Assembly: GCA_049510055.1 (NCBI GenBank)
Contig: JBEKZI010000021.1
Span: 1-53,474, forward strand
Direction: 5' to 3'
DNA length: 53,474 bases
Source of the DNA: JALHTV01 sp049510055
Lineage (GTDB): Bacteria; Planctomycetota; Phycisphaerae; SM23-33
The position numbers were made by a program, and so were the translations under genes. The notes under the pieces are model-generated. The model was not told where the DNA came from and made no database searches. It saw only the letters and a program-made list of their open reading frames with translations. Below, piece after piece: positions 22,585 to 29,784 of this stretch (positions are counted from its first letter, which is position 1; the number at the start of each line of letters is the position of its first letter).

Positions 22585-24363
22585 TCAGAGAGGCAGCGTG
22601 AAGGCCGGGAGCGTGATCGTTTGCCCGACCGCGGGCGGGACGAAGGGTCGGAAGGCGCCGTCTTTCCACTGGATCCAAAGCAGGGAACGGTCCTCCAGCG
22701 GCACGGAGAACTCGAATCGCGCCTCCGCCGGCCGGTTGTCAGCCGTCAACTCCGTCACGGTGACCGTCATCCCGGTGAGCGTCACCTGCTGGCCGAGAGC
22801 CATGGGATGCTTCAGGCCGCGAGCAAGTCGGTCGGACACCTGGGCGCAGTATCCGGCCGCCGGGCGCACCAGGAGTGTCCGGTCATCCGGGCGATACACC
22901 GTAAGCCGGGACGCGCTGGAGGCCAAGACCCTCGTGTGACGCGGGACGGGCTGCCCGGCGGTGACCCTGCCTGCGAGCATGTGAATCATGTGTACGGGAA
23001 GGGGATGGTTCACGACGACCAAGTCCTGCCCAGCCACCGACGGGCCCATCCCCGGTACGTTGTGGAACCCCGCGAGCACGGACTTAGGCCCCAGGGGATA
23101 CTTGGAGAACGCGACCAACCCCAGCGGGGCAATCACCAGGTGAATGAAGATGAACACCACACCCAGGCACATCGCGGCCTTGCGCAGGGCCGAACGACCG
23201 GCGGGCTGCGCGGGCGTGGAGAACACTTCCTGGAGGAACTGGGCCAGCAGACCCATGGCCCCCAGGCCCACAAAGAAAAGCTGACGGTTCATGGGCCCGG
23301 TGGCACAAGGAGGGATTACCGCCAACAGCATCCCCGCGGCCCAGAACCGGGCGGTCTTGCTGCGGCGGCACAGAGGATACAGCAGCACGGCCAAGATAAT
23401 CAGCATGGCCAGGCCGCCGACCCACAGCCATAGGTTCCCGGCCTTGCCCAGGAGGAGGTGTGTTTCCGCCGGGGGCAAGGCCCACTGCCCCAGGATGTAG
23501 AGGGGCGCTCGCTTGACGATTAGGGCCGCAAAGCCCAGCGGGTCGGCAAAAGGAGAGTTGTATACCTCCTCGATGCCATAGACGCCGTAGCCCAGGGCAT
23601 TCCAGAGGATCAGCCAGACCAGCGTCACGGCCGCGTAGGGGAGCAGGGAGGCAAACCTGCGGCCGCGCGTTCCGCCGTCAAGGAACAAGGCGTAGGCTAG
23701 CAGGTAGGCACAGGTGCCGACACCCGCCTCTGCCGACAGCAAGCTCGCCGCCAAAAGCGCCGGGCCCGCCACGATGCCGAAGGCCCAGCGGTTTCTCCTC
23801 CATCGATCATGCGCCAGCAGCGCCAAGACCCCAAACAAGGTCGCCAGCAGCGCATTGCGATTGGCCAGCATGGCCACCGGCATCCCGTGGGCGTCATCGA
23901 CGGCGTAGAGCAACCCCGCCAGCCCCGCCACCCACGCCGGGGCCAGAAGTCTTCGGTAAAGCATCGCGACACAGGCCACCAGCAGGCCGAACCACAGGAG
24001 GCTATGGGCGTGCATCAGGGCCGGGAACTGGGGCCAAAGACGGAAATCGACTACGTGTGTCGCCGCAGCCACCGGCCGCCAAAAGGCGCCCTTGAGCTGC
24101 GGGAACGTCCACCACGGCAACAACCCCAGATCCATCATCCGCTCCGTGCGCTGGGGATTGCCGTCAAAGAAACGCCACATGTCCCATGGGGCAGGGGCGA
24201 TTCCCTGGTAGTCGCGCGATCCCATCACCGTCCAGCGGAGGTAGTAGTCATCGGCGATCAAGCCGGCGTCCAGCGAGGGAAGGGTCAGCGCCACCGCCAG
24301 GACAGCCAGCACAACGGGCATGAAGCGATGCCCCAACGCTGCGCGCAGGCGCGAGAGTGCCAA
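22585..24363 (-). CDS. Multipass membrane protein, possibly GT-C type
   Basis: A 592-residue protein that I cannot place firmly. It has about 11 hydrophobic helices up to residue 440 and a soluble C-terminal domain of about 150 residues (from GPSVAGQDLVVVNHPLPVH) that looks beta-rich. After the first helix comes SLDAGLIADDYYLRW, with an acidic pair where GT-C glycosyltransferases have their catalytic loop. A later loop has HSLLWFGLLV and DAHGMPVAMLANRNALLAT, resembling the acidic/His-containing loops of mannosyltransferase-like proteins. A role as a polyprenyl-sugar-dependent glycosyltransferase is an inference; it is outside the main polysaccharide locus. It is convergent with proC. Confidence 0.65.
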   Translation of the reverse strand: MALSRLRAALGHRFMPVVLAVLAVALTLPSLDAGLIADDYYLRWTVMGSRDYQGIAPAPWDMWRFFDGNPQRTERMMDLGLLPWWTFPQLKGAFWRPVAAATHVVDFRLWPQFPALMHAHSLLWFGLLVACVAMLYRRLLAPAWVAGLAGLLYAVDDAHGMPVAMLANRNALLATLFGVLALLAHDRWRRNRWAFGIVAGPALLAASLLSAEAGVGTCAYLLAYALFLDGGTRGRRFASLLPYAAVTLVWLILWNALGYGVYGIEEVYNSPFADPLGFAALIVKRAPLYILGQWALPPAETHLLLGKAGNLWLWVGGLAMLIILAVLLYPLCRRSKTARFWAAGMLLAVIPPCATGPMNRQLFFVGLGAMGLLAQFLQEVFSTPAQPAGRSALRKAAMCLGVVFIFIHLVIAPLGLVAFSKYPLGPKSVLAGFHNVPGMGPSVAGQDLVVVNHPLPVHMIHMLAGRVTAGQPVPRHTRVLASSASRLTVYRPDDRTLLVRPAAGYCAQVSDRLARGLKHPMALGQQVTLTGMTVTVTELTADNRPAEARFEFSVPLEDRSLLWIQWKDGAFRPFVPPAVGQTITLPAFTLPL

Positions 24364-24395
24364 GCGTCACCTCAGGTAGCCGCGGGGTCGGCCGG

Positions 24396-25571
24396 TTACT
24401 TCTTGCAGAACTCCTCGAAGCTGCCGCCCAGCAGGGCGCGGACGTCGCGGCGGATTTCGGCCTCGGTGGGCCGCCAACCGGTGGCGAACAGGTCGCGGTA
24501 TTTTTCGGCCAGGATGTCGGCCAGGATCGCCCGCGTGTGCGCCCACTTGTAGATGACCTGCTCCAGCACGCGGGCGTCACTGTGCTGGGCGGTGAAGGCC
24601 GTGCCCAAAAGCTCGATCCGCATCCGCGTCATCTCCTCGATGATGCTGGGCATGTTGGTGAACCACCAGCAGCCCTCCACGTGCAGGTGGCCGAACTTGC
24701 GGGCCAGCACGCACAGCTCGTGCTGGTTCACCCGCGACAGCAGCGTGGCGATGAACTTGGCGTCGGGATGCTTGACCAGCAGGTTCTGCAAGGCCGTCAT
24801 GTCGCTTTCGCCCACGCCGTCGCCGGCGTCGCCCAGGGCGGGGTTCACGGCCTTGCGGACGCCCATCATCATCGCCACCGGCAGGCCGAACTGCTTGGCC
24901 GTCGGCAGGACGACTTGGTCCATGACCTTGGAGCTCATCGCAGGCGAAGGATAAGCAAAGTCCGGCGGCAGCGACGCGGCCAGGTACACGGGCTTGAGAA
25001 TCTTGACCCACTCGGCCAGGAATTTTCGGGCCTGGGCGAACGACGCCGCCCCGCCGGCCGGCGTGGTCTTGTAGCCGGAAGCCTTCATGGCCTTGGCCGC
25101 CGCCGGCCAATTCACGATCAGCGTGTCGATCCGCAGGGCGGTCTTAAGATAGGCCTGCACGGGCAGGCCAGCCTTCCAATACCCCGCCTCCTCCGCCACG
25201 AAGGGGTTGTTGGTCATGATCAGGTAATCCATGTTGGCCAGCTTCATCACCTTCGGCAGGTAGTCCTGAAGCTTCTGGGCGGCGAACCAGCGGCGATAGC
25301 CGGATAAGTCCCGCTGCCCTGAGTCCAGGCCCAGCTTCTCCAGCGTCGTCAGCACCCCGCGCGTGGACTCGCTCAGCGGCCCGTGGCGGACGAACAGGTG
25401 CTCCCACACCAAGTCGGCCTGGGCGGCCTTGGACAGGGACCAGAACTTCTTGTACGTCAGCCCGCGCGGGGCCACCGTGAACAGCTCGGACACCAGATAA
25501 TGGAAGACCAGCAGCTCGTCGATGCCCCACAGCAGCAGCTTGCCGTGAGAAGGCGGGAATAACTGCGGCAT
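24396..25571 (-). CDS. Uronate isomerase-like amidohydrolase-superfamily protein
   Basis: A 391-residue protein related to glucuronate/uronate isomerase (UxaC). The C-terminal half shows the family pattern: FGLPVAMMMGVRKAVNPALGDAG, LLSRVNQHELCVLARKF, HLHVEGCWWFTNMPSII, then a segment with SDARVLEQVIYKWAHTR, which aligns with the DSR...Y.RHE of UxaC. The N-terminal HxH metal pair of classical uronate isomerases is not visible: the start reads SHGKLLLWGIDELLVFHYLVSEL. Activity as an isomerase is therefore doubtful and it may act on another sugar or have a reduced metal site. ATG chosen with AAGGAG about 8 nt upstream. It follows nadD in the same direction with a 42-nt gap. Confidence 0.7.
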   Translation of the reverse strand: MPQLFPPSHGKLLLWGIDELLVFHYLVSELFTVAPRGLTYKKFWSLSKAAQADLVWEHLFVRHGPLSESTRGVLTTLEKLGLDSGQRDLSGYRRWFAAQKLQDYLPKVMKLANMDYLIMTNNPFVAEEAGYWKAGLPVQAYLKTALRIDTLIVNWPAAAKAMKASGYKTTPAGGAASFAQARKFLAEWVKILKPVYLAASLPPDFAYPSPAMSSKVMDQVVLPTAKQFGLPVAMMMGVRKAVNPALGDAGDGVGESDMTALQNLLVKHPDAKFIATLLSRVNQHELCVLARKFGHLHVEGCWWFTNMPSIIEEMTRMRIELLGTAFTAQHSDARVLEQVIYKWAHTRAILADILAEKYRDLFATGWRPTEAEIRRDVRALLGGSFEEFCKK

Positions 25572-25613
25572 GCGATGCTCTCCTTGCAAGTCCAAAGGTG
25601 TGGTTATGCTCGC

Positions 25614-26252
25614 TTATCGTTCATGCGAGTCGGTAGTGCGGTACAGGCGGTGGTCGTTAATGTAACGCGCGACGGCGTCCGGCACCAGATAGCGGATGGA
25701 CTGGCCCTCCCGGACGCGGCGGCGGATGTCGGTGGAGGAAATGTCGATCAGCGGCGTGGCCACCAGGCCCTCCCGCAGGCGGTGGAGGTGGCGATCCTCC
25801 AGCTTGCCCGCCAGACCGGCCAGGGCCGTCTCCGCCCCACCGTTGCCCGGCCGGGCGGCTACGAGAATGCTCGCCAGCTCCAGCACCTCCCCGACGTGGT
25901 GCCAGTGCGGCAGGTCCGCCAGGGAATCCAGCCCGATCAGCCAGTGCAGCTTTTCGCCTGCCCCCACTCGCGGCCGGATGGCCTGGAGCGTCTCCAGCGT
26001 GTAGCTGGGGCCGGGGCGATCCAGCTCCAGGTCGCTGACCTCGAACAGCTCATCGCCCGCCACGGCCAGGTGGACCATGGCCAGGCGGTCGGCGGCCGAG
26101 GCGCAGGCGGGCGGCTTGTGCGGCGGGGTATTGGCCGGGATGAGCACGACGCGGGAAAAGCCCAGCTTCTCCGCCACGGCGCGGGCGACGATCAGGTGCC
26201 CGTGATGCACCGGGTCGAACGTCCCGCCGAATAAACACACGCCGCTGGCCAT
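25614..26252 (-). CDS. nadD: Nicotinate-nucleotide adenylyltransferase
   Basis: Adenylates nicotinate mononucleotide to give deamido-NAD; an essential cytosolic step of NAD synthesis. The 212-residue protein has GGTFDPVHHGHL at 8-19, the nucleotidyltransferase signature with its HxGH pair, PANTPPHKP near 42, a GLDSLADLPHWH segment near 100 and the C-terminal SSTDIRRRVREGQSIRYLVPDAVARYI. These are diagnostic of bacterial NadD. The ATG giving MASGVCLFGG was chosen with GAGGG about 11 nt upstream; nine further codons upstream are open but would bring the gene closer to the tRNA-side repeat. No obgE or rsfS is adjacent, unlike many other bacteria. Confidence 0.93.
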   Translation of the reverse strand: MASGVCLFGGTFDPVHHGHLIVARAVAEKLGFSRVVLIPANTPPHKPPACASAADRLAMVHLAVAGDELFEVSDLELDRPGPSYTLETLQAIRPRVGAGEKLHWLIGLDSLADLPHWHHVGEVLELASILVAARPGNGGAETALAGLAGKLEDRHLHRLREGLVATPLIDISSTDIRRRVREGQSIRYLVPDAVARYINDHRLYRTTDSHER

Positions 26253-26373
26253 AATCGCGTTACCCTCAAACCATTCCATAACTTCTCAAACGGCGGGGGG
26301 CAAGCTTCCAGAACAGCAGAGCAGGAGAAAGTAGAGCAGGAGACCCTCCTTCGCTCGTCCTCGCAGGACAAGG

Positions 26374-26408
26374 TCCTGCGAAGCTCGCCTTCGGCGAGCG
26401 AAGCAGGA
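26374..26408 (-). repeat. Palindrome abutting the tRNA-Tyr 3' end
   Basis: Minus strand, beginning at the base after the discriminator: TCCTGC, TTCG, then a hairpin CTCGCC-GAA-GGCGAG, then CTTC and GCAGGA. The outer 6-nt arms pair perfectly. A second hairpin GCAGGAC-CTT-GTCCTGC continues downstream by sharing the right arm. The same design follows the other two tRNAs here. Confidence 0.85.
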
Positions 26409-26490
<82 letters not shown>

Positions 26491-26504
26491 GGCGTTCCCC
26501 GGAA

Positions 26505-26533
26505 AGCCTACGCCGCGGCGGCAATTCCGTCAA
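26505..26533 (-). promoter_or_regulatory. tRNA-Tyr promoter
   Basis: TTGACG, 17-nt spacer, TAGGCT on the minus strand, ending 14 nt before the mature tRNA. It diverges from the PEPCK promoter. Confidence 0.5.
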
Positions 26534-26568
26534 GCGCCGTCACCGGCCGGGCGCCGGCGCGCGGGACC

Positions 26569-26597
26569 TTGACAGCCCAGGCCGTTATCCGTTATAA
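26569..26597 (+). promoter_or_regulatory. Promoter of the PEP carboxykinase gene
   Basis: TTGACA, 17-nt spacer, TTATAA, the closest match to the sigma-70 consensus in the window. It predicts a transcript starting near 26604. That leaves almost no leader for the ATG at 26611 and favours the ATG at 26647. Confidence 0.6.
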
Positions 26598-26646
26598 GCC
26601 GTCGCCCGCCATGCGAGCCGTCTACGCCAAAACACTCAAGAGCAAG

Positions 26647-28491
26647 ATGGATGCCGACAGTTTCACGAAGCTTTCGGCCATCCGCAACGACCGGCTCCAC
26701 GCCTTCGTGGCCGACGCGGTCAAGCTCTGCCGGCCACGGACAGTGACGGTCTTCGGCGACGACCCGGCCGACATCGCCGCCACCCGCCGCGGGGCGATCG
26801 AAAACGGCGAGGAAATTGCCCTGACGATCGAAGGGCACACCGTCCACTTCGACAGCTACCCCGGCGACCAGGGCCGCGATAAGGAAGTCACCAAGTACCT
26901 CGTCCCAGCCGAGGAGCCGCTCAGCAAGAACCTCAACCAGATTGATCGCCTGGAGGGCCTGACCGAGGTGCGCGGCCTGCTGGCGGTGGCGATGAAGGGC
27001 CGGGCGATGCTCGTGCGGTTCTTCTGCCTGGGGCCGACGAACTCGGCCTTCGCCATCCCCTGCGTGCAGATCACCGACTCCTACTACGTCGCCCACAGCG
27101 AGGACCTGCTCTATCGGCCGGGGTACGAGGAATTCCGCCGGCTGGGACCCAAGGGTGAGTTCTTCCGCTTCCTGCATTCATCCGGCAAGCTCACGGAAAC
27201 TAAAGTCAGCGCCGAGATGGACAAGAAGCGCATCTACATCGATTACACGCAGGACCAAATCTACAGCGTCAACACGCAGTACGCAGGCAACACCGTGGGT
27301 CTCAAGAAGCTGGCCCTGCGCCTGGCCATCCGCAAGGCCGACCGGGAAGGCTGGCTGGCCGAGCACATGTTCCTGATGGGCGTGCACGGGCCCAAAAATC
27401 GCGTGACCTACTTCGCCGGCGCCTTCCCCAGCGCCTGCGGCAAGACCTCCACGGCCATGCTGCCGGGCGAGACGATCGTCGGCGACGACCTGGCCTATTT
27501 CCGTCCGGTTGGCGGGGTGGCCCGGGCGGTCAACGTCGAGGTGGGCATCTTCGGCATCATCTCCGACGTCAACGCCAAGGACGATCCGCTGATCCACAAG
27601 GTGCTCACCGGTCCCGGGGAGGTGATCTTTTCCAACGTGCTGGTCAAGGACGACAAGCCCTACTGGTACGGCATGGGCGAGCCGTTCCCCTCCGAGGGCG
27701 TCAACGCCGCCGGCCGCTGGCACGTGGGCAAGATCGACCAGTTCGGTAACGAGATTCCCCCCGCCAACAAGGGCAACGCCCGCTACACCATCTCGCTGCG
27801 GGCGCTGGCCAACCTGGACGCCGAGCTGGACAACCCCTCCGGCGTGCCCGTCGGCGGGATCATCTACGGCGGGCGCGACAGCGACACGTCCGTGCCCGTC
27901 CAGCAGAGCTTCGACTGGGCGCACGGCATCATCGCCTACGGGGCCTCGCTGGAGAGCGAGACCACGGCCGCCACGCTGGGGGCCACCGGCGTCCGCACGT
28001 TCAACCTGATGAGTAACCTGGACTTCCTGGCCATCCCGCTGGGCAAGTACATCCGCAACAACCTGGACTTCGCCAAGGCCCTGGCCGCCCCGCCGGCGGT
28101 GTTCTTCGTGAACTACTTCCAGAAGGACGCCGACGGAAAATTTCTCACCGACCGGCTGGACAAGGCCGTGTGGATGAAGTGGATGGAGCTTCGCGTCCAC
28201 GGCGACGCCCAGGCCATCGCCGCCCCCACCGGGCGGATCCCGCATTACGAAGACCTCCAGCGGCTGTTCCGAGCCGTGCTGAACAAGGACTATGGCCGCG
28301 AAGACTACGTCAAACAATTCACCATCCGCATCCCGGAGAACCTGGCCAAGATCGACCGCATCGAGCGGATCTACCGCCAGGACGTCAGCGACACCCCGCC
28401 GATCGTCCTGGACGTCCTAGCCGCTCAGCGCCGCCGGCTGGAAGACCTCCGCACCACCAAGGGTGATTACGTCTCGCCGCTGGACCTCTAA
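26647..28491 (+). CDS. pckG: Phosphoenolpyruvate carboxykinase (GTP)
   Basis: Interconverts oxaloacetate and PEP with GTP/GDP, controlling gluconeogenesis; cytosolic. The 614-residue protein has the GTP-type kinase loop FPSACGKTS (Lys266), GDDLAYFRP as the metal-binding kinase-2 motif, and the GTP-PEPCK GGRDSDTSVPVQQSFDWAHG segment, followed by SETTAA as in vertebrate enzymes. The N-terminal part is divergent and an FCLGP block replaces the more usual FSMGP. The start is uncertain: ATG at 26611 lies 14 nt after the promoter -10 and has no ribosome site, while ATG at 26647 has a weak AAGAG. The second gives the length nearer the family norm. It stands alone, between two tRNA genes. Confidence 0.92.
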   Translation: MDADSFTKLSAIRNDRLHAFVADAVKLCRPRTVTVFGDDPADIAATRRGAIENGEEIALTIEGHTVHFDSYPGDQGRDKEVTKYLVPAEEPLSKNLNQIDRLEGLTEVRGLLAVAMKGRAMLVRFFCLGPTNSAFAIPCVQITDSYYVAHSEDLLYRPGYEEFRRLGPKGEFFRFLHSSGKLTETKVSAEMDKKRIYIDYTQDQIYSVNTQYAGNTVGLKKLALRLAIRKADREGWLAEHMFLMGVHGPKNRVTYFAGAFPSACGKTSTAMLPGETIVGDDLAYFRPVGGVARAVNVEVGIFGIISDVNAKDDPLIHKVLTGPGEVIFSNVLVKDDKPYWYGMGEPFPSEGVNAAGRWHVGKIDQFGNEIPPANKGNARYTISLRALANLDAELDNPSGVPVGGIIYGGRDSDTSVPVQQSFDWAHGIIAYGASLESETTAATLGATGVRTFNLMSNLDFLAIPLGKYIRNNLDFAKALAAPPAVFFVNYFQKDADGKFLTDRLDKAVWMKWMELRVHGDAQAIAAPTGRIPHYEDLQRLFRAVLNKDYGREDYVKQFTIRIPENLAKIDRIERIYRQDVSDTPPIVLDVLAAQRRRLEDLRTTKGDYVSPLDL

Positions 28492-28518
28492 CGGACGCCT
28501 TGCCCGAGGGCGTTTGGC

Positions 28519-28547
28519 TTGCCGATTTATTCCTCATGCGGTATCGT
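28519..28547 (+). promoter_or_regulatory. tRNA-Leu promoter
   Basis: TTGCCG, 17-nt spacer, TATCGT, 19 nt before the tRNA. Downstream of the PEPCK stop there is also a weak hairpin ACGCC/GGCGT that may end that gene's transcript. Confidence 0.45.
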
Positions 28548-28566
28548 GCGCGGCAGTCGCACGCAG

Positions 28567-28652
28567 GCCGGAGTGGCGGAACTGGCAGACGCGCAGGATT
28601 CAAAATCCTGTCAGGTTCACCCCTGGTGAGGGTTCGACTCCCTCCTCCGGCA
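28567..28652 (+). tRNA. tRNA-Leu (CAA)
   Basis: An 86-nt class II tRNA. The acceptor GCCGGAG pairs perfectly with CTCCGGC, the anticodon loop is TTCAAAA (anticodon CAA), a variable arm TGTCAGGTTCACCCCTGGTG is present, and the T arm is GGGTTCGACTCCC. Discriminator A; CCA is not encoded. Confidence 0.95.
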
Positions 28653-28688
28653 TCCTGCTTCGTCCCGGCGCGCCGGGACTTCGCAGGA
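28653..28688 (+). repeat. Palindrome abutting the tRNA-Leu 3' end
   Basis: Immediately after the discriminator: TCCTGC, TTCG, hairpin TCCCGGCGCGCCGGGA (perfect palindrome), CTTC, GCAGGA. The outer arms and TTCG/CTTC are identical to the element after tRNA-Tyr, while the inner hairpin is different. Confidence 0.85.
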
Positions 28689-28728
28689 CTACGTCCCCTA
28701 AGGCAGGGCAAGGGCGGGCCGAGACGAC

Positions 28729-28758
28729 TTGCCTTGGTTCCGGTGGAAAGAATATGAT
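28729..28758 (+). promoter_or_regulatory. Promoter of the 93-residue protein gene
   Basis: TTGCCT, 18-nt spacer, TATGAT, giving a leader of about 25 nt before the GTG. Confidence 0.45.
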
Positions 28759-28789
28759 TAATAAGGAAACCGCACAGGAGTATTAGGCC

Positions 28790-29071
28790 GTGGTGTGCCG
28801 TCAACGCAAAGCGAGGCTGCTGGGCTTAGGCCTGGATCAAGACGACCAGACCGTTCGCGTCACGCGGGGCAAGAACTTCCATCTGGTGGGCGGTTCGCGC
28901 GACACGCACCGCTCCATGCAGGAGAAGTGCATCAAGTTCAACGAGAAGCTCTCCGCCCGCGGCAAGGAGCTGGAGGACCTGGAGCACCAGGAATTCCTGG
29001 ACCTGGCCGCCGAGTGCCGGATGAACGTCCTGCGCGGCCGACGGGAAAACGCCGGCGACGAAAAAGGTTGA
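28790..29071 (+). CDS. Small protein of unknown function, 93 residues
   Basis: Not recognised. The protein is charged and mostly helical: a basic N-terminus, a central GKNFHLVGGSRDTHRSMQEK segment that looks conserved, then KFNEKLSARGKELEDLEHQEFLDLAAE, likely a coiled coil, and a C-terminal MNVLRGRR. There is no signal peptide or membrane helix. The start is GTG (two in a row), with AGGAG 9 nt before the first and its own promoter. Codon use with G/C third positions matches real genes nearby. It stands between tRNA-Leu and a short, structured intergenic region. The function cannot be inferred. Confidence 0.68.
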   Translation: MVCRQRKARLLGLGLDQDDQTVRVTRGKNFHLVGGSRDTHRSMQEKCIKFNEKLSARGKELEDLEHQEFLDLAAECRMNVLRGRRENAGDEKG

Positions 29072-29080
29072 TTTTTCCCC

Positions 29081-29110
29081 TTGCCTGCCCCGCCGGCAGG
29101 TTGAGATAAT
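29081..29110 (+). promoter_or_regulatory. Candidate promoter for a short transcript
   Basis: TTGCCT, 18-nt spacer, GATAAT (TAATAT overlapping). The spacer contains a CCTGCC-CCGC-CGGCAGG palindrome (29084-29100). It would give a 140-nt leader before the 60-residue frame downstream. Confidence 0.35.
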
Positions 29111-29112
29111 AT

Positions 29113-29256
29113 AGGTGTCACATCGTGCGTATCTGGACAGGAGGTCCAGCGAGGACAAAAGGAGTAGCATTTCCGCCGAGTCGGGTTCCCGACGAAGGCA
29201 GTGGCCGTTGCTGTAATGTTGCATAGGCCGCGGAGGCTTCCGACGGAGGTCCGTTC
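29113..29256 (+). other. Structured leader or small RNA candidate
   Basis: Between a promoter-like site and the next small gene, 140 nt fold into several short stems. CTGGAC-AGGAG-GTCCAG presents an AGGAG in its loop, GTCGGG-TT-CCCGAC follows, and GGCC...GGCC spans GTTGCTGTAATGTTGC. GGAGGTCC occurs twice, once in the first stem and once as the ribosome site of the downstream frame. No known riboswitch was recognised. Confidence 0.3.
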
Positions 29257-29439
29257 ATGCGGGCATTCCGGCCTAGTCACTTCGCGCAAGACGAGGACTA
29301 CGACGAAGACGCCGATAGGGCCAAGCAGGACAATCTTCGAGTCTACGCGCAGCGCGCTCAGGAAGGGTTGCCGCTTTTTGGCAGTATCGTCCCCCAACTG
29401 AGCCACCCGGTAGTCAAGAGGGTCGTCGCCGGCGGTTGA
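29257..29439 (+). CDS. Small acidic protein candidate, 60 residues
   Basis: A short frame with a good ribosome site (GGAGG, 7 nt spacing) and ATG. The product MRAFRPSHFAQDEDYDEDAD... is acidic in the first third and then reads RVYAQRAQEGLPLFGSIVPQLSHPVVKRVV, which looks like a helix followed by a compact hydrophobic end. There is no membrane helix or signal peptide. No homologue is recognised. It is preceded by a promoter-like site and a structured 140-nt leader, and is followed by about 250 nt without another credible gene. Support comes from the ribosome site and the amino-acid composition only. Confidence 0.5.
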   Translation: MRAFRPSHFAQDEDYDEDADRAKQDNLRVYAQRAQEGLPLFGSIVPQLSHPVVKRVVAGG

Positions 29440-29688
29440 TGTCCGGCGTACCGTTGCGGTTGTAAGGCTGTCGATGTGCCTGTTGTCCGGCGTGTCGTAC
29501 GACGACGAGCTCGTGTCGCCGTTGATGGAAGGCGTACCGGGAGGGCGCCGGTATCTCCATTTGGGGGCTTGTTTTTTTAACCGTTCCTGCCCGCTGTTTT
29601 TGACCCTCTCGCCCCGCCGCCGCGGCCGGTCTTGGCGGCCGGCGGCCTTACCTGGGATAGTCCGGCCCGCAGACGTATAATCGCCGCC
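29440..29688 (+). other. Intergenic region before ispE
   Basis: No supported gene. It contains a TACCGG/CCGGTA stem (around 29537-29555), then a run GTTTTTTT at 29572-29579 that may terminate the small transcript. TATAAT at 29676-29681 is a plausible -10 for ispE without a clear -35. Confidence 0.35.
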
Positions 29689-29784
29689 GTGGCCGAACAT
29701 GACCCTATTCCCGATTCGCCCTCCAGCGGCCCCGCCGTCGAGCTGCCGCCTGCCCCGCGGCTGAGGCAGCGGCCTGACGGGGCG

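Noticed and set aside
29474..29680. Frame of 68 codons after the small acidic protein
   Set aside because: No ribosome site, Arg/Leu-rich and covering a terminator-like T-run.
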